Assembly (NCBI GenBank): GCA_013360445.1
Contig: JABWBP010000046.1
Coordinates: 1-64,000 of the forward strand
Source of the DNA: Calditrichaceae bacterium
Lineage (GTDB): Bacteria > Calditrichota > Calditrichia > RBG-13-44-9 > J075
Length of the DNA: 64,000 nt
Direction: 5' to 3'
A model generated the notes under the pieces. The model saw nothing but the letters and a program-made list of their open reading frames with translations, was not told the origin of the DNA and did no database searches. The position numbers were made by a program, and so were the translations under genes. Below, piece by piece: positions 16,653-26,294 of the stretch; positions within the stretch are counted from its first letter, which is position 1, and every line of letters starts with the position of its first letter.

Positions 16653-18029
16653 TCAATGCCCGTGCTCCACTTCCTCCTTCAACTCGGTAACGGATAGCAC
16701 CGGCAGGGTCTTGGTGAATCCTAAATAGTAGGTAAAAAACCAGCCGAAGCTGCCTAAGGTGATTCCCAATTCGATAAGAGATGGGGTATAAAGCCCGAAG
16801 GCGTAGGGATCGAAATCCTTCGCCAGGGAGATGATGATGATATTGAAGCGCTCGAACCACATTCCGATGTTGACCGGGATGGAAATGGCGAAAAGGAAGC
16901 CGATGCTGCGCCGCAGCTTGCGGAAAAACAAGAGCAGCGGGGTTCCGATGTTGCAGATCATCATGGTCCAGTAAGCCCAGGCGTAATCCCCGCCCATGCG
17001 GTACATGAACTGCTCGTATTCATACACGTTTCCGGAATAAACCGCCAGGGCCAGCTCGATGATGTAGGCGTAGCCCACGATCAAGCCGGTAAACATCAGC
17101 AGTTTGGCTAATTTTTCCAGATCGTCGATGGAAATGTACTTTTCCAGGCGGTAGATTTTGCGCATGGGAATGACCAGGGTGAGCACCATGGCGCAGCCGG
17201 AAAAGATCGCCCCGGCCACGAAGTAGGGAGCGAAGATGGTGGTATGCCAGCCGTACACCACCCCCATGGCGAAGTCCCAGGACACCACCGAGTGCACCGA
17301 CAACACCAGGGGCGCGGCCAGCGCGGCCATGTATTTATAAAGCTGGCCGTAATGCTGCCACTCTCTGAAGGAACCGCTCCACCCTCCGGAGAAGATGCCG
17401 TACAACACCCGGGCAATTTTCCCTTCTTTTACCTGCTTAAGGCGGCGGGCTAAGGCGATGTCCGGCACCAACCCGATGTACCAGAATACCACGCTCACGG
17501 TGAGGTAAGTGCTGACTGCAAAAACGTCCCAGATGAGCGGGGAGCGGAAGTTGATCCACAACAAGCGCTGGTTGGGATAGGGAAACAACCAGTAGAAAAA
17601 CCATACCCGGCCTAAGTGCACCAGCGGAAAAAGCCCCGCGGTCAATACCGCAAAAACCGTCATGGCTTCCGCGGCGCGGTTGAATTTGCTGCGGAATTTG
17701 GCGCGGAAGAGAAAGAGAATCGCGGAGATGAGGGTGCCGGAGTGGGCGATACCGACCCAAAACACGAAATCGACGATGTAAACTCCCCATCCCACCGGGT
17801 TGGTAATCCCGGCCACGCCCAGGCCGGTATAGATCTGGTAGGCCCAGCAAACCGCCCCGATCCCCACCGCCCCCAACGATAGCGCCAGGGCAATCCAGAA
17901 AAGCGGCCGGGGTTTACCAACCGAGGCGTAAATATCATGTTCGATCTGGTCCTTTACCGCTTTCGGATCGCTGACGTGCTCGTGTGCATGGCCGCCCGGT
18001 TCAAGTGTCTCGGTGGTGCGTGAACTCAT
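16653..18029 (-). CDS. actC: Alternative complex III subunit ActC (NrfD/PsrC-like)
   Basis: A 458-residue integral membrane protein with about ten helices of the NrfD/PsrC family. It is the quinol-binding, probable proton-translocating subunit of alternative complex III. Recognisable pieces include NPVGWGVYIVDFVFWVGIAH, the HSVVSWDFAMGVVYGWHTTI helix and WFERFNIIIISLAKDF. Its ATG overlaps the actB stop (ATGA), so the two are translationally coupled. An N-terminal His-rich tail (about 12-20) precedes the first helix. Confidence 0.93.
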   Translation of the reverse strand: MSSRTTETLEPGGHAHEHVSDPKAVKDQIEHDIYASVGKPRPLFWIALALSLGAVGIGAVCWAYQIYTGLGVAGITNPVGWGVYIVDFVFWVGIAHSGTLISAILFLFRAKFRSKFNRAAEAMTVFAVLTAGLFPLVHLGRVWFFYWLFPYPNQRLLWINFRSPLIWDVFAVSTYLTVSVVFWYIGLVPDIALARRLKQVKEGKIARVLYGIFSGGWSGSFREWQHYGQLYKYMAALAAPLVLSVHSVVSWDFAMGVVYGWHTTIFAPYFVAGAIFSGCAMVLTLVIPMRKIYRLEKYISIDDLEKLAKLLMFTGLIVGYAYIIELALAVYSGNVYEYEQFMYRMGGDYAWAYWTMMICNIGTPLLLFFRKLRRSIGFLFAISIPVNIGMWFERFNIIIISLAKDFDPYAFGLYTPSLIELGITLGSFGWFFTYYLGFTKTLPVLSVTELKEEVEHGH

Positions 18030-20914
18030 GCGTGTTCCTCCTTGCGCAGGTAATGTAGCGCCGGGCCGGTGCCCAATACTTCCAGAACCCGGAATTTTCT
18101 TTTCGATTGGGATTTTTTATACACTTCCGACTCCGTATCCAGAATATTGCCGAAGGTGATGGCGTTGGCGGGACAGGTCTGGGCGCAGGCCGGGGTAACT
18201 TCCCCGTCGCGCACGGGGCGATTCTCGTCTTTCGCCCGGTCTTTGGCGTGGCGAATGCGCTGCACGCAGAAGGTGCATTTTTCCATTACCCCCTTGGGGC
18301 GCACCCACAAATCCGGGTTCAGCATCCGGGTCATCGGCTCCCGCCAGGCGCCCCGGTCGGTCCAATCGAACCAGTTGAACCGCCGCACTTTGTAGGGGCA
18401 GTTGTTATGACAGTAGCGCGTGCCCACGCAGCGATTATAAGCCATCACGTTCAGCCCTTCGTCGTTGTGGTAGGTTGCGAATACCGGGCAGACGTTCTCG
18501 CAGGGGGCAAAATCGCACTGCTGGCACATCATTATCAGGTGGTCCATCCCGCCGTCTTCGTGGTAATAGGGCTGCACCCGGATCCAGGACATCTCCCGGC
18601 CGCGGATATGCTCTTCTTCGCCCACGCAGGGAATGTTGTTTTCCATGTGGCAGGCGGCCACGCAGGCGGAGCAGCCGGTGCAGGTCTCCAGATCCACGGA
18701 GATGGCCCAGCGATAGAGCGGGTGATTGGGCTGCGGGTAGAGGGTTTCATCCCCTTTGAGATATTCCTGCCCGTGTTTGTGTTCTTCATGCCCGCGCGGG
18801 ATGATTTTGCGGTGTCCCTGCTCTAACGCTCCGGCCAAAATCGCCAGGGGCTGGCTGGCCCCGGTTTTGGAAAGCGCCGCCCCGTCGATGCGCGCCAGGG
18901 TCTCCCCGCTGCGGGGATCGTAAGCCAGCATGGCCGCGGGAACCTGCTCCCGCTGCACGGTATAGACGTTCTCCGGCAGCCCCGGCTGCACCATGGCCCC
19001 GTATTTCGCACTGGCGCCGTTGGCTTCAACCTGCACTTCGTCGCGATGCTTGTGCACCAGGGTTTCATCGGACACTCCCAATTCCCGCGCAGACGCTTCC
19101 GGCATCGAGACCCAGGTACCGTAGCTGATAGTGGTGAGGGGATCGGGAATTTCCGTGGCCAGGGGCAGGGCTTTGCTGCGCCCGTCAAAAGAGCGGATGG
19201 AGGGCATTACGTAGAGCGTTGCGCCGGCAGCGGGGGCGTCGAACTTCGCCCCGCGCAGGAAAGCGGCGGTTTCATTGGCGTTCAGGGCCACCGCGGCGGG
19301 GGAAACGGCCTCCGCGCTGTATCCCTGTTTCAGAAGCTCCGCGACCCGGGCTTCCCCAAAGCGCTTGTTCCATTGCGCCGTCAGCCAGTCTTTATATGTC
19401 GCGGCGGGCTGCTGGCCGCGGGCGACCTGGCTCAAACTCAATAGAATATCGCCCTCGCTGCGGGTATCGAAGAGCGTCTCGCGCAGCGCCGGCTGCAACA
19501 GGTTGACCATCCCTTTGCGCGGCTCCACGTCTCCCCAGCTTTCGAAGCCGTGAGAGAGGGGAAGGATCAGGTCATAAGCGTCCGCGTACGCTTTGATATG
19601 CTCATCGGCCATAATATCGGTAAAGGCCACCCGGAAAGTGGCTTTTTTCAGGCGCTCGCCGAATTGCAGGCCCGCGGGAACAGTGCTCAGCAGGGGATCG
19701 GTTCGGGAGATGAAGGCCACCCCGATCTCATCGCCCTGGAGGCGGCGGGAAAAATTCTCCATGTCGGCCAGGGTTCCCACCCGGGTGTAATCCTCCGCCC
19801 GGGAGAAATCCACCGTGGAACCGGCCATGCCGGTAGCCCATTGCACCAGCCCGGCTAACAGCGCGGTTTCCAACCCGTTGGCCTGCATGGTAGAAACCCC
19901 GCCGGCAATCAACAGGGGATTTTGGGCCGCGGCCAGGCGCTGGGTAATTTCATTGATCTTTTCCTGCGGGATGCCGGTTTTTTCCGCAGCCTGGGCCAGG
20001 GTTAGCCGGGGAATCGCCTGCCGCACGGTATCCGGGAGGCTGTTTTCCATCAGGTTGCTGGTAATAATGAAATTCAGCAGGTAGCTGAGCAGGAACGGTT
20101 CGCTGCCCGGTTTGAGGGTCAAACGCTGGCCGGCTTTGAAGCCGGTGAGGGAAGCGTGCGGCTCCAGGTGCATCCAGTGAAAGCGGGGCTGGCGCTCCCG
20201 GGCGCGCCGGAGCTGCACCCCGTAATTCACCGGGGAGACGAAGGTTTCCAGCAGATCTGCGCCCAGGGTCAGGAGGAAGTCGCTATTTTCGATATTGTAA
20301 GCGGGGATTTCCCGTCTTCCGAAGAGCAGGCGGTAGGCTTCCCGCAGGTTAGCGTGAGAATACGCTTCATATTCCGGGAGGCGTTCCACCGCGGCGGCGC
20401 GGCAGAATTCATCGATCAAAACCGAAAGAGAGCCGCTGGTTCTGCCGGATAAATAGACGTTTTTCCGCCCGGCCTGCGCGGCTTCTTTCATTTTACCGGC
20501 CAGCAATTGGTACGCTTCTTCCCAGGAAACGGGCTGAAAGGGGCTGCCGGACATCTGGTCTAACACCAGCTCGTATTGCCTCGCCCGCAGGGGACCGCGG
20601 ATTCGCGCGGGATGGTATAAGCGCATCAAAGAAGACTGCCCGCGCAGGCACAGCGCGCCGTCGTTCAGGGGGTGGTTCTCCAGCCCCTCTAATTTGATGG
20701 GGTTATATTCGACCAGCTTGACGGAAACGCCGCAATGGGCGGGACATTCGGTGCAGGCGGAGGGCTTGAACATCGCCTCCCCGGGCAGGTAATCTTCCTC
20801 AGCGGGCAGCAGCAGGGGAATAAGCCTTTCATTGCTTCGCTGAACACCGCAGGACGCCAGAACAGTAGCGCTGGAAGCCATTCCTACGAATTTCAAGAAA
20901 TCACGTCTATTCAT
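18026..20914 (-). CDS. actB: Alternative complex III subunit ActB (fused molybdopterin-like and FeS protein)
   Basis: About 962 residues. A twin-arginine start (MNRRDFLKFVG) ends near SCG. A large molybdopterin-oxidoreductase-like domain (about 40-690) keeps the N-terminal CTECPAHC cysteine cluster and the LCLRG segment. The C-terminal ferredoxin domain (about 700-960) has several cysteine groups: CTGCSACVAACH, CQQCDFAPCENVCP, CVGTRYCHNNCP and CTFCVQR with CAQTC. It is the peripheral electron-transfer subunit facing the periplasm. The start at 20914 is preferred over an upstream GTG at 20941: GCGAGGAAA sits just before it and the Tat motif begins at once. Confidence 0.93.
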   Translation of the reverse strand: MNRRDFLKFVGMASSATVLASCGVQRSNERLIPLLLPAEEDYLPGEAMFKPSACTECPAHCGVSVKLVEYNPIKLEGLENHPLNDGALCLRGQSSLMRLYHPARIRGPLRARQYELVLDQMSGSPFQPVSWEEAYQLLAGKMKEAAQAGRKNVYLSGRTSGSLSVLIDEFCRAAAVERLPEYEAYSHANLREAYRLLFGRREIPAYNIENSDFLLTLGADLLETFVSPVNYGVQLRRARERQPRFHWMHLEPHASLTGFKAGQRLTLKPGSEPFLLSYLLNFIITSNLMENSLPDTVRQAIPRLTLAQAAEKTGIPQEKINEITQRLAAAQNPLLIAGGVSTMQANGLETALLAGLVQWATGMAGSTVDFSRAEDYTRVGTLADMENFSRRLQGDEIGVAFISRTDPLLSTVPAGLQFGERLKKATFRVAFTDIMADEHIKAYADAYDLILPLSHGFESWGDVEPRKGMVNLLQPALRETLFDTRSEGDILLSLSQVARGQQPAATYKDWLTAQWNKRFGEARVAELLKQGYSAEAVSPAAVALNANETAAFLRGAKFDAPAAGATLYVMPSIRSFDGRSKALPLATEIPDPLTTISYGTWVSMPEASARELGVSDETLVHKHRDEVQVEANGASAKYGAMVQPGLPENVYTVQREQVPAAMLAYDPRSGETLARIDGAALSKTGASQPLAILAGALEQGHRKIIPRGHEEHKHGQEYLKGDETLYPQPNHPLYRWAISVDLETCTGCSACVAACHMENNIPCVGEEEHIRGREMSWIRVQPYYHEDGGMDHLIMMCQQCDFAPCENVCPVFATYHNDEGLNVMAYNRCVGTRYCHNNCPYKVRRFNWFDWTDRGAWREPMTRMLNPDLWVRPKGVMEKCTFCVQRIRHAKDRAKDENRPVRDGEVTPACAQTCPANAITFGNILDTESEVYKKSQSKRKFRVLEVLGTGPALHYLRKEEHA

Positions 20915-20968
20915 GGAGTTTCCTCGCTTCGGATTACTCACTCGGTTGATTGACTCGGTTTACGGATC

Positions 20969-21017
20969 ACGCATTACGTTTTACGCATTACAGTATTACG
21001 TAAAACGTAATGCGTAA
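20969..21017. repeat. Hairpin repeat built from ACGCATTACGTTTTACGCAT words
   Basis: ACGCATTACGTTTTACGCAT and three further bases at 20969-20991 pair with the complementary run at 20993-21017, with almost no loop. It lies between actA and actB within the operon. Confidence 0.85.
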
Positions 21018-21040
21018 CACCAGGCATCAGAAATGACCCT

Positions 21041-21592
21041 TTAATGATGGCAGGTCCAACAATCTTGCGGGGCGTTGTTGGCCCGGTGGCAGGATACGCA
21101 AAAACCCATCTCGAAGGAGCGCACCCGGGTAACGGTTTTCACCACGGTCATGTCCCCGTGGCAGGATTCGCACGGCACCCCGGCTTTGATATGGCGCTTG
21201 TGGGAAAAATAGACGTGCTTGGGCACGTTGTGGATTTTTACCCAGGGGATCGCTTCGTTATTATCGAGGTACACCTTCAACTTCTGTTGTTCCGAGGTGC
21301 GGGCAGGAAGATTCTGGTGGCAGTTTTTGCAAACCTGCATGGGGGGAACGGTGGCGAAACGTGATTTTTCGACGTACAGGTGGCATTGAACGCAGGGGAG
21401 GTTCAACTGGCCGACCTGGGTTCCGTCGCTGAGGTAGCCCAGCCCGGAACCGGCGTGAATATCATGGGGGAAGGCCACCGGCTGCTCGCCGAGGGGTTTT
21501 TCGAAACTGACCCAGTTATAGGCAAATCCCACAATCACCAGCGCAAATATTCCAAAAACCGCTACCAACGCCAGGGGAAAAATAATCCGCAT
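21041..21592 (-). CDS. actA: Alternative complex III subunit ActA, pentahaem cytochrome c
   Basis: About 183 residues. One N-terminal membrane helix (about 3-23) is followed by a periplasmic domain with five CxxCH motifs: CVQCH, CKNCH, CESCH, CVSCH and CWTCH. Five c-type haems is the usual ActA number. GGGAGAG lies upstream of the ATG at 21592; a GTG 30 bases earlier is less likely. It is the first canonical act gene, directly downstream of the membrane cytochrome c gene. Confidence 0.93.
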   Translation of the reverse strand: MRIIFPLALVAVFGIFALVIVGFAYNWVSFEKPLGEQPVAFPHDIHAGSGLGYLSDGTQVGQLNLPCVQCHLYVEKSRFATVPPMQVCKNCHQNLPARTSEQQKLKVYLDNNEAIPWVKIHNVPKHVYFSHKRHIKAGVPCESCHGDMTVVKTVTRVRSFEMGFCVSCHRANNAPQDCWTCHH

Positions 21593-21628
21593 TGCTGTCT
21601 CTCCCGAGTCTATGCTTTTCACAGATGA

Positions 21629-21655
21629 TAGAGACGTTGCAGTGCAACGCCTCTA
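21629..21655. repeat. REP-like palindrome TAGAGACGTTGCA/TGCAACGCCTCTA
   Basis: A 27-bp imperfect palindrome between actA and the upstream cytochrome gene. A very similar sequence is widespread as a dispersed repeat in environmental bacteria. Confidence 0.7.
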
Positions 21656-22954
21656 CTTCTTCGATAACTCTTCATAGTGTTTGAGCAGGTACATCGCCGC
21701 CGATTCCGCTTCGTGGGGCTTCAACCCCAAATTGGGCATCTGGATGTACTCCGGGTTCACTTTCACGGGATTGAGGATGAAATCTTTAAGTTTTTGCACG
21801 TCCCCGGCGTATTTGGGCAGCACCTCCACGTACGGGGGGCCGACCACTCTCTGCTCGAATTGATGGCAGGCGGTGCACTTGGCGGTGTAAACCTGTTCGC
21901 CTAACTCCACGTTTGCAGCAACCACCCCGCCGCGCTCCTCCCGCTCGGCTTCCATCTTTGCACGGAGTTCGGCATCGATCTTCTTGAGGGCGTAGTTCTG
22001 ATATACCAGGGCGTTCTCCCGGGCAAAGTTCTCGTTCACCAAAAACACCAGCCAGAAGATGAGAAATAACGGAAAAATGAGCGCACTCAAACCGGCGTTT
22101 GCATCCCGAATGAGCAGATAAAGCAGATAGCTGACCACAAACAGTACCGCCAGCGCGCCGAAGGCGAGATAATAAACCATATAGGATTTAGCCGAAAAAG
22201 GCAGGGTGCCGATCGCCCAGAGAAAAAGCGGGGTTTGCAGCAGGGTAGCGATCAAGCCGGTAATGCTGCTAAATTTTCGCACATAAACGGCATATTCTCC
22301 GCTGACGTCCTGCTTGCCGCCCATCCAACTGAAAAAGAAAAACAGAATCGCCAGGCAGGTTAAGGCCACCGCGGAACCGGTGACGAACATGAACTGGGCG
22401 ATCACATTCCAGTCGTATAACAGGGGAATCGGCTCTTTGTTGATCGGCCACTCCTCCGGGAAGAGAACGAACGTCACGGAACTGCAGAAAGCCAGCAGCG
22501 CCAGCACCGTCAGCCCGTGCGCGGCGATGCCCAGGCCGTAATGGAGCAGGGGCGACGCATCCGGCTTATTGAAGCTGTTCCGGTATAAGCGGGCGGCGAC
22601 CAGGGCCAGCACGACCAGCAGCAGGGTGATGGTAAAGTACTGCCCGGTATTGTAGGGAGTGGCGTAGAGAATTTGCGCGAAACAGATCGCCATGGCGATT
22701 ACCGGCAGAACGCCCATGATCAGCGCCGCGCCGGTATTGCCGAGAAAGGTCTCCGCCAAATCTTTAGCGAAGCGCGTGAAAACAGGATTATTCTCCGATT
22801 TCCCGCGGTAGCTGAACCCCAGGGAAAAGAGGGTGCTGCCGAGCAGAATGCTCATGTAAGGGATAAAAAATAACGAAACGGCAATGATAATGTATTTGGC
22901 AATTAAGATATGATCGGCTCTGGGAGGAGAAATAAAGCTGTCCAGAAAGTTCAT
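21653..22954 (-). CDS. Polytopic membrane protein with C-terminal cytochrome c domain
   Basis: 433 residues with about nine to ten predicted membrane helices (about 12-340). A short coiled, charged linker (AELRAKMEAEREERGG) and a monohaem cytochrome c domain (about 350-433) follow, with CTACH and a distal methionine candidate in EYIQMPNLGLKPHEAE. The membrane part does not match cytochrome b or NrfD in any way I can name. It heads the act operon and is preceded by AGGAG. The act locus lacks a separate monohaem ActE gene, so this haem domain could replace it by accepting electrons from ActB/ActA. That role is inferred from position. Confidence 0.8.
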   Translation of the reverse strand: MNFLDSFISPPRADHILIAKYIIIAVSLFFIPYMSILLGSTLFSLGFSYRGKSENNPVFTRFAKDLAETFLGNTGAALIMGVLPVIAMAICFAQILYATPYNTGQYFTITLLLVVLALVAARLYRNSFNKPDASPLLHYGLGIAAHGLTVLALLAFCSSVTFVLFPEEWPINKEPIPLLYDWNVIAQFMFVTGSAVALTCLAILFFFFSWMGGKQDVSGEYAVYVRKFSSITGLIATLLQTPLFLWAIGTLPFSAKSYMVYYLAFGALAVLFVVSYLLYLLIRDANAGLSALIFPLFLIFWLVFLVNENFARENALVYQNYALKKIDAELRAKMEAEREERGGVVAANVELGEQVYTAKCTACHQFEQRVVGPPYVEVLPKYAGDVQKLKDFILNPVKVNPEYIQMPNLGLKPHEAESAAMYLLKHYEELSKK

Positions 22955-23100
22955 ATACCGTCTCCTTGAATAGGTTAGACCGGGGAAATACGATTAACGG
23001 AAAAATTGTTTGCAAAAACGCGCCCCCACCCTCTGTCATGGCGGAAGGGGAAACTCCTGTGCAAGCCGGGAAGATAAAAACTTCACAAAAAACAGGCGTA

Positions 23101-23129
23101 AATATAACAAAGCGCCTTTGAAATATCAA
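23101..23129 (-). promoter_or_regulatory. Sigma-70-like promoter of the act operon
   Basis: Read on the minus strand: TTGATA (23129-23124), 17 bases, TATATT (23106-23101). It points toward the membrane cytochrome c gene starting at 22954, leaving a leader of roughly 140 bases. It is the best -35/-10 match seen in the 262-base gap. Confidence 0.5.
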
Positions 23130-23166
23130 AACCGGAAAAAATTATTTAGGGAGTAAAATGGTATAT

Positions 23167-23208
23167 GCCAAGACCTCAAAGGTTTGCAAAAACCTTTGAG
23201 GTCTTGGC
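23167..23208. terminator. Perfect 19-bp hairpin downstream of pntB
   Basis: GCCAAGACCTCAAAGGTTT, loop GCAA, and an exact reverse complement. It follows the pntB stop (23217) on the minus strand and is not followed by a T-run. It may act as an mRNA end or be a dispersed palindrome: the ACCTCAAAGGTTT core is a known repeat in other genomes. Confidence 0.6.
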
Positions 23209-23216
23209 TCAAACTC

Positions 23217-24620
23217 TCAAGAAGCTTCTTTGAGCGCGGACACGGATTCCTGGATCACCTTTTTGCCGTCGCCGAAGAGCATCAGGGCATTGTCCGCCGC
23301 AAAGAGCGGGTTGGGAATGCCGGCAAAACCGGGGCTAAGGCTGCGTTTGATGATGATCACGGTTTTGGCCCTGTCCACGTCGATGATGGGCATGCCGGCG
23401 ATGGGGCTTTTGGGATCGGTGCGCGCCACCGGGTTCACCACGTCGTTGGCGCCTAACACGATGGCCACGTCCACCTGCCCCATGGTGGGATTAATATCAT
23501 CCATTTCGATGAGTTTATCATAGGGAATGTCCGCTTCCGCAAGCAAAACATTCATGTGCCCGGGCATCCGTCCCGCCACGGGGTGAATGGCAAACTCTAC
23601 CGTGATGCCCCGGGATTCCAGCAGGTTGAACATATCCCGCACCGCATGCTGCGCCTGCGACACCGCCATTCCGTAGCCGGGAACGAACACTACCCGCTGG
23701 GCGGTTTCCAACAGCATGGCCAATTCTTCCGCAGAGGTCGATTTTACCTTGCCGCCGTACACGTCGTCGCCGCTGGCCGTTACCACGATTTCCCCAAAGC
23801 CGCCGAAAAGCACGTTGGCCAGGGAACGGTTCATGGCTCTGCACATAATGTCGGTGAGAATGATTCCCGACGCTCCCACCAGGGAGCCGGCAATGATCAG
23901 CACGTTATTGGAGAGCACGAAGCCGGTCGCCGCCGCGGCCAAACCGGAGTAAGAGTTCAACAGCGCAATCACCACGGGCATGTCCGCCCCGCCGATGGCG
24001 ATGACCAGCAGCACCCCCAAAATGGAGGCAACGCCGGCCAAAACCCAGTACAGGTAGGTGTCGTGGGGATCGAGCACGATGAATACCGCGAGCGCAATGC
24101 TGATGAGCAGCAGCAGTACCTTAACGATTTGTTCCCCGGAATACCGCACCGGGCGGTCCGGCACCACCACCCCCTGGAGTTTTCCGAAAGCGACCAGGCT
24201 GCCCCAGAAGGTGACTCCGCCGATAAACCCGGAGGCCGCAATCGCCACCAGGGTTTGCAGATCCGGATCGGGAGTTTCCGGGTTGAGCACCGATTTCAGC
24301 AGCTCCGCCCCGGCCACCAGCACGGAGGCGATGCCTCCGAAACCGTTCAGCAGGGCGACCATTTGCGGCATGGCGGTCATTTGAATTCTGGTGGCCAGCA
24401 CTGCGCCAATCGCGGAGCCGATCACGATGCCGAGGATGATCAGCTCAAGGTCCAATTTCTTGGCGGCCACGGTGGCCAGGATGGCGATGAGCATCCCCAA
24501 TCCTCCCATCAAATTACCGCGTATGGCGGTGCGGGGATGGGAGAGTCCCTTTAAACCGGCAATAAACAAAATCGAAGCAATCAAGTAGGCAATGTTTATA
24601 ATCGCTTGAGGCAATACCAT
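23217..24620 (-). CDS. pntB: NAD(P) transhydrogenase subunit beta
   Basis: 467 residues. About eight or nine membrane helices (about 1-270) are followed by the soluble NADP(H)-binding dIII domain, with GYGMAVSQAQHAVRDM, RMPGHMNVLLAEADIPYD, GANDVVNPVA and KRSLSPGFAGIPNPLF. It couples hydride transfer between NADH and NADP+ to proton movement across the inner membrane. AAAGGA precedes the ATG. It is the last gene of a pntA1-pntA2-pntB operon. Confidence 0.96.
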   Translation of the reverse strand: MVLPQAIINIAYLIASILFIAGLKGLSHPRTAIRGNLMGGLGMLIAILATVAAKKLDLELIILGIVIGSAIGAVLATRIQMTAMPQMVALLNGFGGIASVLVAGAELLKSVLNPETPDPDLQTLVAIAASGFIGGVTFWGSLVAFGKLQGVVVPDRPVRYSGEQIVKVLLLLISIALAVFIVLDPHDTYLYWVLAGVASILGVLLVIAIGGADMPVVIALLNSYSGLAAAATGFVLSNNVLIIAGSLVGASGIILTDIMCRAMNRSLANVLFGGFGEIVVTASGDDVYGGKVKSTSAEELAMLLETAQRVVFVPGYGMAVSQAQHAVRDMFNLLESRGITVEFAIHPVAGRMPGHMNVLLAEADIPYDKLIEMDDINPTMGQVDVAIVLGANDVVNPVARTDPKSPIAGMPIIDVDRAKTVIIIKRSLSPGFAGIPNPLFAADNALMLFGDGKKVIQESVSALKEAS

Positions 24621-24623
24621 GGC

Positions 24624-24950
24624 TCAATCCTTTCTCTTGAACATTTCCAACATCCGGTGAGTCACCATAAACCCGCCGACCACGTTAATCGTCGCGAATA
24701 TCACCGCCGAAAATCCTAACAGCTTGGCCAGGGAAAGGTGAATCTCCAGGCCGGGGATGGTTAAAAAAACGTGTTCATTCGCGACCATGGCCCCGCCGGC
24801 AGAAAGGAGCGCCCCAACGATGGTAATGCCGGAGATCGCGTTCGATCCGGACATCAAAGGGGTATGCAAGATGGGGGGAACCTTGGTGATTACCTCCCAC
24901 CCCACGTAAATGGCGAGCACGAAGATCGTCAATATGCTTACGAAATCCAT
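24624..24950 (-). CDS. pntA2: NAD(P) transhydrogenase subunit alpha, membrane part
   Basis: 108 residues with an N-terminal helix and three further membrane helices. It corresponds to the C-terminal membrane part of single-chain PntA, including TPLMSGSNAISGITIVGAL. The alpha chain is therefore split in two, the common three-subunit arrangement. It ends three bases before pntB begins. Confidence 0.95.
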   Translation of the reverse strand: MDFVSILTIFVLAIYVGWEVITKVPPILHTPLMSGSNAISGITIVGALLSAGGAMVANEHVFLTIPGLEIHLSLAKLLGFSAVIFATINVVGGFMVTHRMLEMFKRKD

Positions 24951-24998
24951 AAAAACTCCTCCAAAAGTTTTTTCGTCAGAAGTTTGTTTGTTTTGGAT

Positions 24999-25135
24999 AA
25001 TGAATTAATGGATGATTGGATGATTGGAGAACTGATCCATCCATCATCCTATTCAGCCAACTATCCACCAACCCCTCATCCATCAATCCACTCATCCATC
25101 AATCCATTCATCCGCCAATCCATCCGCTGGCCCGG
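24999..25135. repeat. Hairpin repeat built from ATGGATGATTGG words
   Basis: TGGATGATTGGATGATTGG on the left pairs with CCATCC/CATCAATCCA runs on the right. The right arm is much longer and continues to within a few bases of the pntA1 stop. It lies between pntA1 and pntA2, inside the operon. Confidence 0.8.
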
Positions 25136-25139
25136 CAGG

Positions 25140-26294
25140 TTAGCCCAGCCCCAGCGCTTCCTTCACCCGGGGATTGACCACCTGACCGTCGCGGGTGACC
25201 ATGGATTCGCGGATGATTTCATCCTCCATGTTCATTTCTAACTGCCCTTTTTTGACCAGCAAGGCCATGAAGTTGGTCAAATTCTTGGAATAGGTCTGGC
25301 TGGAGTTGAAGGGAATGTCCGAGGCCAGGTTGAGGGGGCCGGCGATGGTGACGCCATGCTTCTGCACCACCTTGCCGGGTTCGGTGGCCTCGCAATTGCC
25401 GCCCCGTTCCGCGGCCAGGTCCACGATCACCGAGCCGGGATGCATGTGTTTGACCATCTCCTCGGTGACCAGTACCGGGGCTTTTTTGCCCGGCACCGCG
25501 GCTGTGGTAATCACCACGTCGCTTTCCGCCACGACTTTGGCCATCAGCTCGCGCTGTTTGCGGTAGAATTCCTCGCCCATTTCTTTGGCGTAGCCGCCTT
25601 TATCCTGCGCTGCTGCGGCGTCTAATTCCATTTCCACGAACTTGGCGCCTAAGCTTTGCACCTGTTCTTTTACCGCCGGGCGCACGTCATAAGCGTGAAC
25701 CACCGCGCCCAATCGCCGGGCGGTGGCAATGGCCTGCAAACCGGCCACCCCCGCGCCGACGATGAATACTTTGGCGGCGACGATAGTGCCGGCGGCGGTC
25801 ATCATCATGGGGAAAATTTTGGGCAGGTAATTCGCGGCTAACAGCACCGCCTTGTAACCGGCCAGGTTGGCCATGGAGGAGAGGGCGTCCATGCTCTGGG
25901 CGCGGGTGATCCGGGGAACCAGCTCCATAGAAAACGCAGTCATTTTTTGTTTTGCCAGCGTTTCTACTTCCTTTTTAGCGGTAAGGGGTTCCATAAACCC
26001 GATCTGGATCTGGCCGGGCTTCATGTGCACCGCGTCGGCCGGGCCTTTTTCAGGATTTGCGCCCAGGCCGCGCACTTGCAATAAGATATCCGCAGTAGAG
26101 AGCACTTCCTTGCGGTCCTTAGCGATTTTCGCGCCTCTTTCCTGGTACTGCGCGTCCGGGAAACCCGCGGCCTCGCCCGCGCCGGGTTCTACTAACACTT
26201 CCAATCCGTTTTTGACCAGTGTTTGAACCCCCACGGGTACCAAAGCGACCCGTTTTTCGCCGGGGAAAGTTTCTTTGAGCACACCTGCAATCAT
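25140..26294 (-). CDS. pntA1: NAD(P) transhydrogenase subunit alpha, NAD-binding part
   Basis: 384 residues forming the soluble dI domain of the alanine dehydrogenase/PNT family: MIAGVLKETFPGEKRVALVP at the N-terminus, KVFIVGAGVAGLQAIATARR as the Rossmann glycine loop (about 170-190), and RITRAQSMDALSSMANLAGY. It binds NAD(H) in the cytoplasm and docks on PntA2/PntB. It is the first gene of the operon; no clear promoter was found upstream. Confidence 0.96.
   Translation of the reverse strand: MIAGVLKETFPGEKRVALVPVGVQTLVKNGLEVLVEPGAGEAAGFPDAQYQERGAKIAKDRKEVLSTADILLQVRGLGANPEKGPADAVHMKPGQIQIGFMEPLTAKKEVETLAKQKMTAFSMELVPRITRAQSMDALSSMANLAGYKAVLLAANYLPKIFPMMMTAAGTIVAAKVFIVGAGVAGLQAIATARRLGAVVHAYDVRPAVKEQVQSLGAKFVEMELDAAAAQDKGGYAKEMGEEFYRKQRELMAKVVAESDVVITTAAVPGKKAPVLVTEEMVKHMHPGSVIVDLAAERGGNCEATEPGKVVQKHGVTIAGPLNLASDIPFNSSQTYSKNLTNFMALLVKKGQLEMNMEDEIIRESMVTRDGQVVNPRVKEALGLG

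Noticed and set aside
20915-20941. GTG start nine codons upstream of actB
   Set aside because: The RBS and the twin-arginine motif both fit the ATG at 20914.
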